A DNA stretch of 64,000 bases. It comes from Chryseobacterium sp. VAUSW3. GTDB lineage: Bacteria > Bacteroidota > Bacteroidia > Flavobacteriales > Weeksellaceae. The stretch lies in NCBI RefSeq assembly GCF_002205795.1, contig NZ_NIUY01000002.1, forward strand, positions 434,001 through 498,000, given 5' to 3'. Under the pieces are notes generated by a model. That model was not told where the DNA came from. It searched no databases and saw only the letters and a program-made list of their open reading frames with translations. This document shows, piece by piece, positions 24,337 through 33,404 of the stretch. Within the stretch, counting starts at the first letter, position 1. Every line of letters starts with the position of its first letter. Both the position numbers and the translations under genes were made by a program.

Positions 24337-27009
24337 ATGTTCTCCAAAAGTAAAAATATGTGGTTTACTAAATCCATCGAAGACACACTAAAAGCGCTTA
24401 ACGTAAATCCTGAAACGGGGCTTACTTCCGAAGAAGCCATCAAAAGGCTGAAACAGTTTGGACCCAACCGGCTGGAAGCAAAAAAGAAAAAAACGGTTCT
24501 TCAGATCTTTATTTCTCAGCTTAATGACTGGCTGATTTATGTACTTTTTGCCGCGGTAATCATCACTTTTCTAATGGGTGAATATGTGGATGCCGCGATT
24601 ATTGTTTTGGTAATTCTCATCAATGCAGGTATTGGGGTCTATCAGGAATTAAAAGCCGGAAAAGCCATTGAAGCCCTGATGGAACTCTCTTCCCCAAAAG
24701 CATTAGTGAAAAGGGATTCCCATACCAAAGAAATCGACAGTTCTGAACTTGTTCCCGGCGACATCGTAATTCTGGAAGCCGGGAGAATTATTCCCGCTGA
24801 TCTCCGCCTGATTGAAACGGCTAATCTACAGACCGAAGAGTCGGCGCTGACCGGAGAATCGGTTCCTGAGCATAAAAAGGCGGAAGATGTTTATGAAGAT
24901 CCCAATACCCCGATTGGCGATAGAGAAAATCAGGCTTTTATGACTTCGGTGGTAACTTACGGACGAGGAGCCGGCGTGGTTGTAGAAACCGGAATGAAAA
25001 CCGAGCTTGGTAAAATTGCCCACCTGATTGATAACGAAGAAACTACCAAGACACCGCTGGAGAAACGTCTGAACGATTTGGGAAAAATGCTGGGCAAAAT
25101 CGCTGTGGGCATCTGTGTCTTTATTTTTGTGCTTTCGTGGTTTCAGGGCAGGGACCTGGCGGAGATGTTCCTTACCGCAGTGTCTCTGGCTGTTGCCTCG
25201 ATTCCGGAAGGTTTGGCTGCGATCGTGGCAGTGGTGCTTTCGATTGGTGTCACTTCTATGTCGAAGAAAAATGCTATTATCCGGCGGCTGCCCGCAGTTG
25301 AAACGCTGGGTTCTGTCAACGTGATCTGTTCCGATAAAACAGGCACTTTAACCATGAATAAAATGACGGTTACCCAACTTTTTACTTCCGACGGTCTTAT
25401 AAATGTGGATGATGATCAGAAGGTAGAAATTCCCAACTCCGCAAAAATGCTTGCCAAGGGAATGATTCTTTGCTCCGACGCGACGCTGGAAAACGGTGAT
25501 TCCACCGGAGATCCTACAGAAGTTGCGCTGCTGATTCTGGGTGATACGATGGAGATCTACAGGAAAGATTTAAGCAAAAATACCAGAAGAATTAATGAGA
25601 AAGCCTTCGACAGCGACCGGAAAATGATGTCGGTTCTGGTAAAGGAAGAGGATGGAGATTATAAAGTCTTCACAAAAGGTGCTTTGGGAAGTTTGAAAAA
25701 AGTCTGCACAAAGATTTTTATTGATGGCGAAATCCGCGATATTTCAGACATTGATTTTGAAAAGTTCACCAATACGGCCAGGAAAATGTCGGATAACGCA
25801 TTACGAACATTGGCGCTTGCGTACAAGCCTGCAACAAAGGAAACACAACCCGAAGAAATGGAGCAGGATCTTGTACTGCTTGGGCTTGTAGGGATGATGG
25901 ATCCGGCCAGAGACGAAGTGAAGCCTTCGATCGCACTTGCCAAAAACGCCGGAATCAGGACGGTTATGATTACGGGTGACCACAAAAACACAGCGTTTGC
26001 CATCGCTAAAGATCTGGACATTGCGCAGAATATCAATCAGGTCATTACAGGTCCCGAACTCGATGAATTCAGCGATGAAGATTTAAGGAGAAATGTAGAT
26101 CAGTATCTGGTGTATGCCCGGGTGTCGCCGGAACATAAAGTAAAAATTGTACGGGCCCTGAAAGCCAACGGCAATATCGTTTCTATGACCGGTGATGGTG
26201 TAAATGATGCGCCATCCTTAAATGCAGCAGACATTGGGGTTGCGATGGGAATTACTGGCACCGATGTGGCCAAAGGCGCGGCGGATATGATTCTTACGGA
26301 TGATAACTTCTCCACCATTGTAAAAGCTATAGAGCAAGGCAGAAATATCTACAGCAACATCAAAAAGTCGGTTATTTTTTTGCTGACCTGTAACCTTGGC
26401 GAGGTGGTGCTGATGGTTATCGCACTGCTCATTGGTTGGGCATCGCCACTTATTGCAACGCAACTTTTATGGATTAATTTAATCACCGATTCGCTACCGG
26501 CCATCGCACTGGGAATGGATAATGGCGACCCGGATGTGATGAATGAAAAACCCCGCAATCCAAAAGAAAATTTCTTCTCCAACGGCGCAGGTCTGCAGGC
26601 TGTTTTAGGAGGCCTTTTCATAGGTTTAATCTGCTTTTTCGCCTTTTGGTACGGATATTACGAAATGGGATATTCGCCTTCTGACAAAAATGTTCCGGAA
26701 GAAGTAGTTAATAATGCGCGTACTTTGGCGTTCATGGTATTGGTGTTTGCCCAGCTTTTCTATTCTCTGGGCCTGAGAAATATGAAAAAAAGCATCTTCG
26801 AAGTGGGTCTCTTTAGCAATAAGTATCTGATTGGGGCTATTGTTCTTGGGATTCTGCTTCAGGTTCTGGTACTTTTTGTACCCGTATTGCGGGATGCATT
26901 TAAACTTCATATGCTTGATCAGAAAGGTTGGATGATGGCTGCGGTACTCGGGCTGCTGCCACTTGCCGCGCACGAACTTTACAAAGTCCTGTTTATGTGG
27001 AAAAAATAA
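24337..27009 (+). CDS. Ca2+-type P-type (P2A) ATPase
   Basis: 890 residues. N-terminal cation-ATPase domain (SIEDTLKALNVN), TGES of the A-domain near 176, VASIPEGLAAIV in the fourth membrane helix (the P2A Ca/Mn ion-site signature), DKTGTLT with the phosphorylated aspartate at 333, TGDPTEVALL in the N-domain and TGDGVNDAPSL near 616. The C-terminus has four to six helices with LLWINLITDSLPAIALGMD. It exports or sequesters a divalent cation, likely Ca2+. A start at ATG 24358 (MWFTKS) is an alternative. TATCTTTG at 24248-24255 may be its -7 element. Confidence 0.92.
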   Translation: MFSKSKNMWFTKSIEDTLKALNVNPETGLTSEEAIKRLKQFGPNRLEAKKKKTVLQIFISQLNDWLIYVLFAAVIITFLMGEYVDAAIIVLVILINAGIGVYQELKAGKAIEALMELSSPKALVKRDSHTKEIDSSELVPGDIVILEAGRIIPADLRLIETANLQTEESALTGESVPEHKKAEDVYEDPNTPIGDRENQAFMTSVVTYGRGAGVVVETGMKTELGKIAHLIDNEETTKTPLEKRLNDLGKMLGKIAVGICVFIFVLSWFQGRDLAEMFLTAVSLAVASIPEGLAAIVAVVLSIGVTSMSKKNAIIRRLPAVETLGSVNVICSDKTGTLTMNKMTVTQLFTSDGLINVDDDQKVEIPNSAKMLAKGMILCSDATLENGDSTGDPTEVALLILGDTMEIYRKDLSKNTRRINEKAFDSDRKMMSVLVKEEDGDYKVFTKGALGSLKKVCTKIFIDGEIRDISDIDFEKFTNTARKMSDNALRTLALAYKPATKETQPEEMEQDLVLLGLVGMMDPARDEVKPSIALAKNAGIRTVMITGDHKNTAFAIAKDLDIAQNINQVITGPELDEFSDEDLRRNVDQYLVYARVSPEHKVKIVRALKANGNIVSMTGDGVNDAPSLNAADIGVAMGITGTDVAKGAADMILTDDNFSTIVKAIEQGRNIYSNIKKSVIFLLTCNLGEVVLMVIALLIGWASPLIATQLLWINLITDSLPAIALGMDNGDPDVMNEKPRNPKENFFSNGAGLQAVLGGLFIGLICFFAFWYGYYEMGYSPSDKNVPEEVVNNARTLAFMVLVFAQLFYSLGLRNMKKSIFEVGLFSNKYLIGAIVLGILLQVLVLFVPVLRDAFKLHMLDQKGWMMAAVLGLLPLAAHELYKVLFMWKK

Positions 27010-27074
27010 TGGTTTAAAGCTTCGTTATCATCATTGTACAATGTTTTATTAAATTTGAGCTAAAATCCGGAAGT

Positions 27075-28169
27075 ATGCTAAAACTCTTTGAGAAAATCAA
27101 TGTTCAGAAAGCCATTTTGTTCCTTGCACTTTTGTTGGTTCTCATTATTTTAGTTGAGCTGAAATACTTCCTGTCAGGTTTGCTTGGTGCCATCACGCTG
27201 TATGTGCTGACCCGAAAGTTATATCTGAAACTGGTTGAGGAGAAAAAATGGAATAAGAATCTATCAATAACCCTTATTATATTTTTAATCATCATCACTT
27301 TTGCTATACCGCTATGGATTATTCTGGAGATTCTGATTCCAAAAATCAATGAATTTCTCAGTGATCGCGAAGCCATTCTGGATAAATTTAATTCAATTCG
27401 GGTGCTGATTGAAAATAATGAATTTCTGCAAAGATTTGATCTTACATTTTCAGACGACAAAGTGCTGCAGCTGGTAAACAAGGTGATCTCGTACATTCCT
27501 TCTACTGTACAGTGGGTGGGCCAAACTTTTGCCAACATTTTCACTGCGCTTTTCATTCTATACTTCATGCTCATCAACGCAAGAACGATGGAAGCGCGTT
27601 TTAAAGAACTGCTGCCGATTTCTAAGGAAAGTAAAAAGTTTTTCATGCGTGAAAATGCGGCACTTATTACATCGAATGCCTACGGAATTCCTATTTTAGG
27701 GTTCGCGCAGGGAGTGATTGCGATGATCGGGTACTCCATTTTTGGCGTCCAAAATGCAATTTTCTGGGGACTGCTTACCGGTGCAGCCTCTATTGTTCCT
27801 GTTTTGGGAACGATGTTTATCTATATCCCCGTATGCGTGTACCAGATTGCCAGTGGTGATGTGAGCGGCGGTTTGTTTCTTACGCTTTACTGTCTCGTTT
27901 TAGTTGGCGGTATCGATAATATCCTGCGTTTTACCCTTCTGAAACAGATGGCAGATATTCATCCCTTGATTACTGTTTTCGGAGTGGTTTTGGGATTGAA
28001 AATTTTCGGAGTGATGGGACTTGTTTTTGGTCCGGTGATGCTTTCTCTGCCTGGAATTCTCTTTAAAATTTTCAAAATTGAAAGAAGCCTCAGCAAAAAC
28101 GAAAAAGAAAAAAATGTCCCCGATATTGCGGAGCCCTTGCTGCCTACTAAAATTCCCGATCAAACGTAA
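27075..28169 (+). CDS. AI-2E family permease
   Basis: 364 residues with eight or so hydrophobic segments in the pattern of the AI-2E exporter (UPF0118/PerM) family: paired N-terminal helices near 14-47, one near 65-90, a long soluble region, then PSTVQWVGQTFANIFTALFILYFML and GIPILGFAQGVIAMIGYSIFG, GLLTGAASIVPVLGT and VFGVVLGLKIFGVMGLVFGPV. Members act as transporters for small molecules or in Na+/H+ exchange; the substrate is not readable. It follows the P-ATPase by 65 bases and may be co-transcribed with it. Confidence 0.88.
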   Translation: MLKLFEKINVQKAILFLALLLVLIILVELKYFLSGLLGAITLYVLTRKLYLKLVEEKKWNKNLSITLIIFLIIITFAIPLWIILEILIPKINEFLSDREAILDKFNSIRVLIENNEFLQRFDLTFSDDKVLQLVNKVISYIPSTVQWVGQTFANIFTALFILYFMLINARTMEARFKELLPISKESKKFFMRENAALITSNAYGIPILGFAQGVIAMIGYSIFGVQNAIFWGLLTGAASIVPVLGTMFIYIPVCVYQIASGDVSGGLFLTLYCLVLVGGIDNILRFTLLKQMADIHPLITVFGVVLGLKIFGVMGLVFGPVMLSLPGILFKIFKIERSLSKNEKEKNVPDIAEPLLPTKIPDQT

Positions 28170-28348
28170 AAAGATCAATCTTTATTTTATTTCTGAAGTC
28201 TTTTTGAAAAAAGAATCACAACATCTGAATTTACTTTTCTGTAATTGAGTGTTTTGTCAAAATTATTTTTCCACAAAATTTTAAATATAAACTTAGTTTC
28301 GCTATTTTTGTGAGTTACTGAATTTTTAAAAGCATTCTGCGAAAAACC

Positions 28349-30232
28349 ATGAGCGAAATCAACACTGTAAACTATTCCGAAGATAACATCAGAACCCTCG
28401 ATTGGCAGGAGCATATCAGGATCCGTCCCGGTATGTACATCGGAAAGCTGGGCGACGGGTCTTCTGCAGACGACGGGATTTATATTCTGCTCAAAGAAAT
28501 CATCGATAATTCCATCGATGAATTCGTGATGAAAGCCGGAAAGAGAATTGAAATTAAAATTGACGAAGGCAAAGCCACGATCCGCGATTATGGGCGTGGA
28601 ATCCCTTTGGGAAAAGTAGTTGACGCAGTTTCTAAAATGAATACCGGCGGTAAATATGACTCCAAAGCTTTTAAAAAATCAGTAGGTCTTAACGGTGTCG
28701 GAACCAAAGCGGTGAACGCACTTTCAGAATATTTTCGCGTAAAATCGGTAAGGGAAGGGAAAGTGAAAGTAGCGGAGTTTTCAAAAGGAATTATCACGAC
28801 CGATAATGCCGAAATTGAGACCTCGGAAAGAAACGGAACTGAAATTACTTTTATTCCCGACGCCACAATCTTCACCCATTTTAAATTCAGGAAAGAGTAT
28901 ATCGAGAAGATGCTCAAAAATTACTGTTACCTGAATCCTGGATTGAAAATAATCTTCAACGGCGAAACTTATTTTTCCGAAAACGGTCTGAAAGACCTTT
29001 TGCAGGAAGAAATTGAAGGCGAAATTCTTTACCCGATCGTTCATTTGAAAGACGAAGACATTGAAGTGGCGATTACCCATTCGGATAAGTCGCAGTCGGA
29101 GACCTATTTTTCCTTCGTAAACGGACAGAATACCACGCAGGGTGGTACCCACTTGAATGCCTTTCGTGAAGCTTATGTAAAGACCATCCGCGAATATTTC
29201 AATAAAAATTTCGAGGCGGCAGACATCCGTAAATCCATTATCGCGGCGGTTGCGATTAAAGTCATAGAACCTGTTTTCGAGTCCCAGACAAAAACCAAAC
29301 TCGGTTCCAACGAAATGGAGCCCGGAAAGGAAACCGTAAGAACTTTTATTACCAATTTCTTAAAGAATAAACTCGATAATTTCCTGCACCAAAATCAGGA
29401 AATTGCTGAAGCGATTCACCGTAAAATCATTATTTCCGAGAGGGAGAGAAAAGAGCTCTCAGGAATTCAGAAACTGGCGCGGGAAAGGGCGAAAAAGGTT
29501 TCGCTTCACAACAAAAAACTGCGCGACTGCCGCGAACATTATAATGATCAGAAAGCCGTAAGAAAAGGGGAGACCATGATCTTCATAACTGAAGGTGATT
29601 CGGCATCAGGATCTATTACAAAATCGCGCGATGTTGAAACCCAGGCGGTTTTTTCGCTTAAAGGAAAGCCGCTGAACTGTTATGGCTTGACTAAGAGAGT
29701 AGTGTACGAAAATGAAGAATTCAACCTGCTGCAGGCAGCGCTGAATATTGAGGATTCACTGGAAGATCTGCGCTATAACCACGTGATTATCGCAACCGAT
29801 GCCGATGTCGACGGGATGCACATCCGTTTGCTGATGATTACTTTCTTCCTGCAGTTTTTTCCGGATTTAATTAAAAACGGACATCTTTATATCCTCCAAA
29901 CTCCTTTATTCAGGGTAAGAAACAAGAAAGAAACCCGCTACTGCTATACCGAAGCAGAAAGGATAAAAGCCTTAAATGAACTCGGCAAAAACCCCGAAAT
30001 CACCAGGTTTAAAGGTCTTGGCGAGATTTCTCCTGATGAGTTTAAACATTTTATCGGGAAAGACATCCGTTTAGAACCTGTAGTTTTAGGAAAAGACCAC
30101 ACGATTGATCAGCTTCTGGAGTTCTATATGGGAAAAAATACGCCCGACAGGCAGCAGTTTATCCTGCAAAATCTGGTGGTGGAAGATCCGGATATTGATA
30201 AAAAAGAAATTCTGGAAGATGCCGAAGTTTAA
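28349..30232 (+). CDS. parE: DNA topoisomerase IV subunit B (type IIA)
   Basis: 627 residues: a GHKL ATPase ([41 protein letters not shown]) in the first ~220, the transducer domain with [10 protein letters not shown] (about 305-315), and the TOPRIM domain with EGDSASGS and [10 protein letters not shown] (near 412-495), ending in [12 protein letters not shown]. It is shorter than most GyrB and is paired with a ParC gene (one short gene between them), so ParE is the better call. The subunit binds ATP and drives strand passage with ParC to decatenate chromosomes. Confidence 0.93.
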   Translation: MSEINTVNYSEDNIRTLDWQEHIRIRPGMYIGKLGDGSSADDGIYILLKEIIDNSIDEFVMKAGKRIEIKIDEGKATIRDYGRGIPLGKVVDAVSKMNTGGKYDSKAFKKSVGLNGVGTKAVNALSEYFRVKSVREGKVKVAEFSKGIITTDNAEIETSERNGTEITFIPDATIFTHFKFRKEYIEKMLKNYCYLNPGLKIIFNGETYFSENGLKDLLQEEIEGEILYPIVHLKDEDIEVAITHSDKSQSETYFSFVNGQNTTQGGTHLNAFREAYVKTIREYFNKNFEAADIRKSIIAAVAIKVIEPVFESQTKTKLGSNEMEPGKETVRTFITNFLKNKLDNFLHQNQEIAEAIHRKIIISERERKELSGIQKLARERAKKVSLHNKKLRDCREHYNDQKAVRKGETMIFITEGDSASGSITKSRDVETQAVFSLKGKPLNCYGLTKRVVYENEEFNLLQAALNIEDSLEDLRYNHVIIATDADVDGMHIRLLMITFFLQFFPDLIKNGHLYILQTPLFRVRNKKETRYCYTEAERIKALNELGKNPEITRFKGLGEISPDEFKHFIGKDIRLEPVVLGKDHTIDQLLEFYMGKNTPDRQQFILQNLVVEDPDIDKKEILEDAEV

Positions 30233-30250
30233 GTAATCTGTAACACATCG

Positions 30251-30733
30251 ATGAGACTCAATAACCGCAACAAAGCAGGTTTCTATAATTTTATAAGCAC
30301 CACGATTTTACTTATTTTCGTATTAGGCTGTGGAGCGTTCTTTATGGAACTTTTCAAATTTGACTTTCTGGGAAGAGGCACTACTGCCTTGCTCATCATT
30401 GTTCCAAGCATTTTTGGATTGATATTTTACCTGAGAGGACGGCAGATTTTCGAATACGACAGTGACGGTGAAGCTTTGAATTTTAAAAATCGAAACGTAT
30501 TATTTTACGAGAAAGCGATAAGTGATGAGTTTCCGAAATACAAACTCATCAGTTATGAAATTATTGATGCATTGATTTTCAGGAAACTGTACATAAATAT
30601 TTCAAGTAAAAAAAATAAAATTATAACCCTGAAATACGATGTATCTTACCTGAGTAAAAAGGAACTGAAAGACCTGAAATTCTCATTAAGCAAAGTCATC
30701 AAAGAAAACAAAGAAAATAAGAGAGAGCTATAA
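30251..30733 (+). CDS. Small membrane protein between parE and parC
   Basis: 160 residues: two N-terminal hydrophobic segments (about 16-36 and 44-62), then a soluble domain (FEYDSDGEALNFKNRNVLF ... YEIIDALIFRKLYINISSKKNKIITLKYDVSYLSKKELKDLKFSLSKV) that resembles a PH-like (bPH) fold following paired helices. No catalytic motif. It starts 18 bases after parE and ends 4 bases before parC, so it is in the same operon. Its link with topoisomerase IV is unknown. Confidence 0.8.
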   Translation: MRLNNRNKAGFYNFISTTILLIFVLGCGAFFMELFKFDFLGRGTTALLIIVPSIFGLIFYLRGRQIFEYDSDGEALNFKNRNVLFYEKAISDEFPKYKLISYEIIDALIFRKLYINISSKKNKIITLKYDVSYLSKKELKDLKFSLSKVIKENKENKREL

Positions 30734-30737
30734 GTTG

Positions 30738-33344
30738 ATGGAAGAACAAGAAAATCACCACGAAGAATCCCTGAAAAAAGTCTCCGGTCTTTACAGAAAC
30801 TGGTTTTTAGATTACGCATCCTACGTAATTCTGGACAGGGCAATTCCTTCAATTTTTGATGGATTCAAACCTGTACAGCGCCGCATCATGCACTCCATGC
30901 GTGAGCTGGAAGACGGCCGCTACAATAAAGTAGCAAACCTTGTGGGGAATACCATGAAATATCACCCGCATGGTGATGCCTCGATTACCGATGCGATGGT
31001 GCAGATTGGCCAGAAAGAATTACTGATCGATACGCAGGGAAACTGGGGAAATATTTTTACCGGAGATTCTGCCGCTGCAGCAAGATATATTGAAGCAAGG
31101 CTTACCCCGTTCGCGCTGGAAGTTGTTTTCAACCCGAAAACCACGCAATGGGCGAAATCCTATGACGGAAGAAACAATGAACCAATTGATCTGCCTGTAA
31201 AATTTCCGTTACTCCTTGCGTCGGGCGTTGAAGGTATCGGGGTGGGACTTTCCACCAAAATTATGCCTCATAATTTTAATGAACTGATCAACGCTTCTAT
31301 TGCCCATCTGAAAGGAAAGAAATTTGAACTTTTCCCGGATTTTCTTACCGGCGGAATGCTTGATGTTTCCAACTACAACGACGGTGAACGCGGCGGAAAA
31401 ATACGGGCAAGAGCCAGAATCATTCAGAAAGAAAAAAATACGCTCTGCATTACAGAACTTCCCTTTGGTAAAAATACCGGCGATCTCATCGATTCCATCA
31501 TCAAAGCCAACGAGAAAGGGAAGATTAAAATCAAGAAAATTGAGGATAACACTTCGGATACGGTTGAAATCAACATCCACCTCAATAATGATGTTTCACC
31601 AGATAAAACCATCGATGCACTCTACGCATTTACCGATTGCGAAATTCCGATTTCTCCCAATGCCTGTGTGATTGTAGGAGATAAACCGGAGTTTTTAACC
31701 GTTTCAGAAATATTAAGAAGAAATACTGATCATACGGTTGCTCTTCTTAAAAAAGAACTGGAGATTGAGCTGAATGAACTTCAGGAAAAATGGCATTTTG
31801 CCAGTCTCGAAAAAATATTTATCGAAAACGAAATTTACCAGGAAATTAAAGGTAAATCTTCAAAAGAAGAAGTGTATGACGCGGTTGACAAAGCCCTGAA
31901 ACCTTTTACCAAAAACCTTTTGCGGGCTGTTACGACCGAGGATATCATTAAGCTTACCGAACTTCCGTTTATGCGGATCTCGAGATATGACCAGGATAAA
32001 GCCATCGAGAATTTACTGAATCTGGAAGGCAAAATAGAACAGGTAAAACATCATCTGAATAACCTGATCACTTATGCCATCGATTATTTCATCAACATCC
32101 AGAAAAAATACGGAAAAGGCAAGGAGCGACGGACAGAACTGAGAATTTTCGACACTATTGACGCAACAAAAGTTGCAGTAGCGAACGAAAAGTTCTATGC
32201 CAATTTCGAAGAAGGATTCATTGGAACATCTTTAAAGAAAGACCAGTATCTTTTCGACTGTTCAGATATTGATGATATCATCACCTTTCAGAAAGACGGT
32301 ACCATGAAAGTGGTGAAAGTGGAGGCGAAAACTTTTATCGGCAAAAACATCGTGCATGTAGCCGTCTGGAAAAAGAACGACAAGCGTACCGTTTACAACA
32401 TGATTTACCGTGAAGGCAGAGATGGCGCTTATTACATGAAAAGATTTTCGGTAACCGGGGTAACACGGAATACAGATTACAAACTGGCCTCCGAAAAGAA
32501 AGGTTCGGAAATGCTGTATTTTTCTGCAAATCCCAATGGCGAAGCCGAAGTTGTTACGGTTTTATTGAAACCTAACGCCAGGATACGAAAGAATAAAATG
32601 GAAATCGATTTCTCGGAGCTGGCAATTAAAGGCCGCGATTCCAAAGGAAATCTGGTGACCAAATACGCCATTAAAAAAGTTGAAATGAAGGAAGAAGGTC
32701 ATTCAACCCTGGCACCGAGAAAAATATGGTTCGATGATACTGTGAGAAGGCTGAATGCCGATGCACGCGGAACTTTGCTCGGAAGTTTCAAAGGCGACGA
32801 TAAAATACTCACCATCAATGCGCAGGGCGAGGCAAAACTTGTTTCATTTGACCTGATGAACCGCTTCGATGATGAATATCTGATTCTCGAAAAATGGAAT
32901 CCGGAACAGCCTATTACCGCGATTTACTTTGATGGTGAGAAGCAGATTTACTTTATCAAGAGATTTCTGCTCGAAAACAATACGAATATCCAGAATTTCA
33001 TGCCTTCAGAACACCCGAAATCGTTTATTGAGCAAGTAATCGTGGCCAATAATTCTACTGCAGAAATTATTTTCGCCAAAGACAAAGGCAAAGAAAAAGA
33101 TCCGGAAACCATCATTGTTGATGAGTTTATAGCTGTGAAAGGGATCAAGGCGATTGGTAATCAATTGACGAAAAGTAAAGTAAAAAGCATCAACGTCACT
33201 ATTCCAGAACCGACAGAAGAAATAAATCCGGGTTTTGATGTCGTTGAAAATACCGAGGGTCACATTTCCTTCATTGATGAAGATGTAAAAGACGCTGATT
33301 TTCCGGATGAAGGCACTATTGGAAACCTTTTTGATGAAGAGTAA
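30738..33344 (+). CDS. parC: DNA topoisomerase IV subunit A (type IIA)
   Basis: 868 residues from ATG 30738. The breakage-reunion domain has SYVILDRAIPSIFDGFKPVQRRIMHSM, then KYHPHGDASITDAM, and AAAARYIEARLTPFA with the catalytic tyrosine near 116. A coiled region follows in the middle, and the C-terminal part (about 490-850) is the strand-rich propeller-like DNA-wrapping domain, ending in an acidic tail with IDEDVKDADFPDEG. It forms a tetramer with ParE. A TTG at 30735 could add one residue; the ATG is preferred. Followed by a terminator. Confidence 0.93.
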   Translation: MEEQENHHEESLKKVSGLYRNWFLDYASYVILDRAIPSIFDGFKPVQRRIMHSMRELEDGRYNKVANLVGNTMKYHPHGDASITDAMVQIGQKELLIDTQGNWGNIFTGDSAAAARYIEARLTPFALEVVFNPKTTQWAKSYDGRNNEPIDLPVKFPLLLASGVEGIGVGLSTKIMPHNFNELINASIAHLKGKKFELFPDFLTGGMLDVSNYNDGERGGKIRARARIIQKEKNTLCITELPFGKNTGDLIDSIIKANEKGKIKIKKIEDNTSDTVEINIHLNNDVSPDKTIDALYAFTDCEIPISPNACVIVGDKPEFLTVSEILRRNTDHTVALLKKELEIELNELQEKWHFASLEKIFIENEIYQEIKGKSSKEEVYDAVDKALKPFTKNLLRAVTTEDIIKLTELPFMRISRYDQDKAIENLLNLEGKIEQVKHHLNNLITYAIDYFINIQKKYGKGKERRTELRIFDTIDATKVAVANEKFYANFEEGFIGTSLKKDQYLFDCSDIDDIITFQKDGTMKVVKVEAKTFIGKNIVHVAVWKKNDKRTVYNMIYREGRDGAYYMKRFSVTGVTRNTDYKLASEKKGSEMLYFSANPNGEAEVVTVLLKPNARIRKNKMEIDFSELAIKGRDSKGNLVTKYAIKKVEMKEEGHSTLAPRKIWFDDTVRRLNADARGTLLGSFKGDDKILTINAQGEAKLVSFDLMNRFDDEYLILEKWNPEQPITAIYFDGEKQIYFIKRFLLENNTNIQNFMPSEHPKSFIEQVIVANNSTAEIIFAKDKGKEKDPETIIVDEFIAVKGIKAIGNQLTKSKVKSINVTIPEPTEEINPGFDVVENTEGHISFIDEDVKDADFPDEGTIGNLFDEE

Positions 33345-33365
33345 ACATTGAAAAATCAATAAGAT

Positions 33366-33387
33366 AGGCGCTCTCCGAAAAGCGCCT
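33366..33387. terminator. Bidirectional terminator between parC and the M28 gene
   Basis: A 7-bp stem (AGGCGCT 33366-33372, AGCGCCT 33381-33387) plus T-rich sequence to the right and A-rich sequence to the left; it serves two converging genes. Confidence 0.75.
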
Positions 33388-33404
33388 TTCTTATTTAACT
33401 TATT

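Noticed and set aside
28349..30232. GyrB
   Set aside because: Length, the N-terminal sequence and the pairing with a ParC gene favour ParE; gyrase B would normally be longer with a different start.
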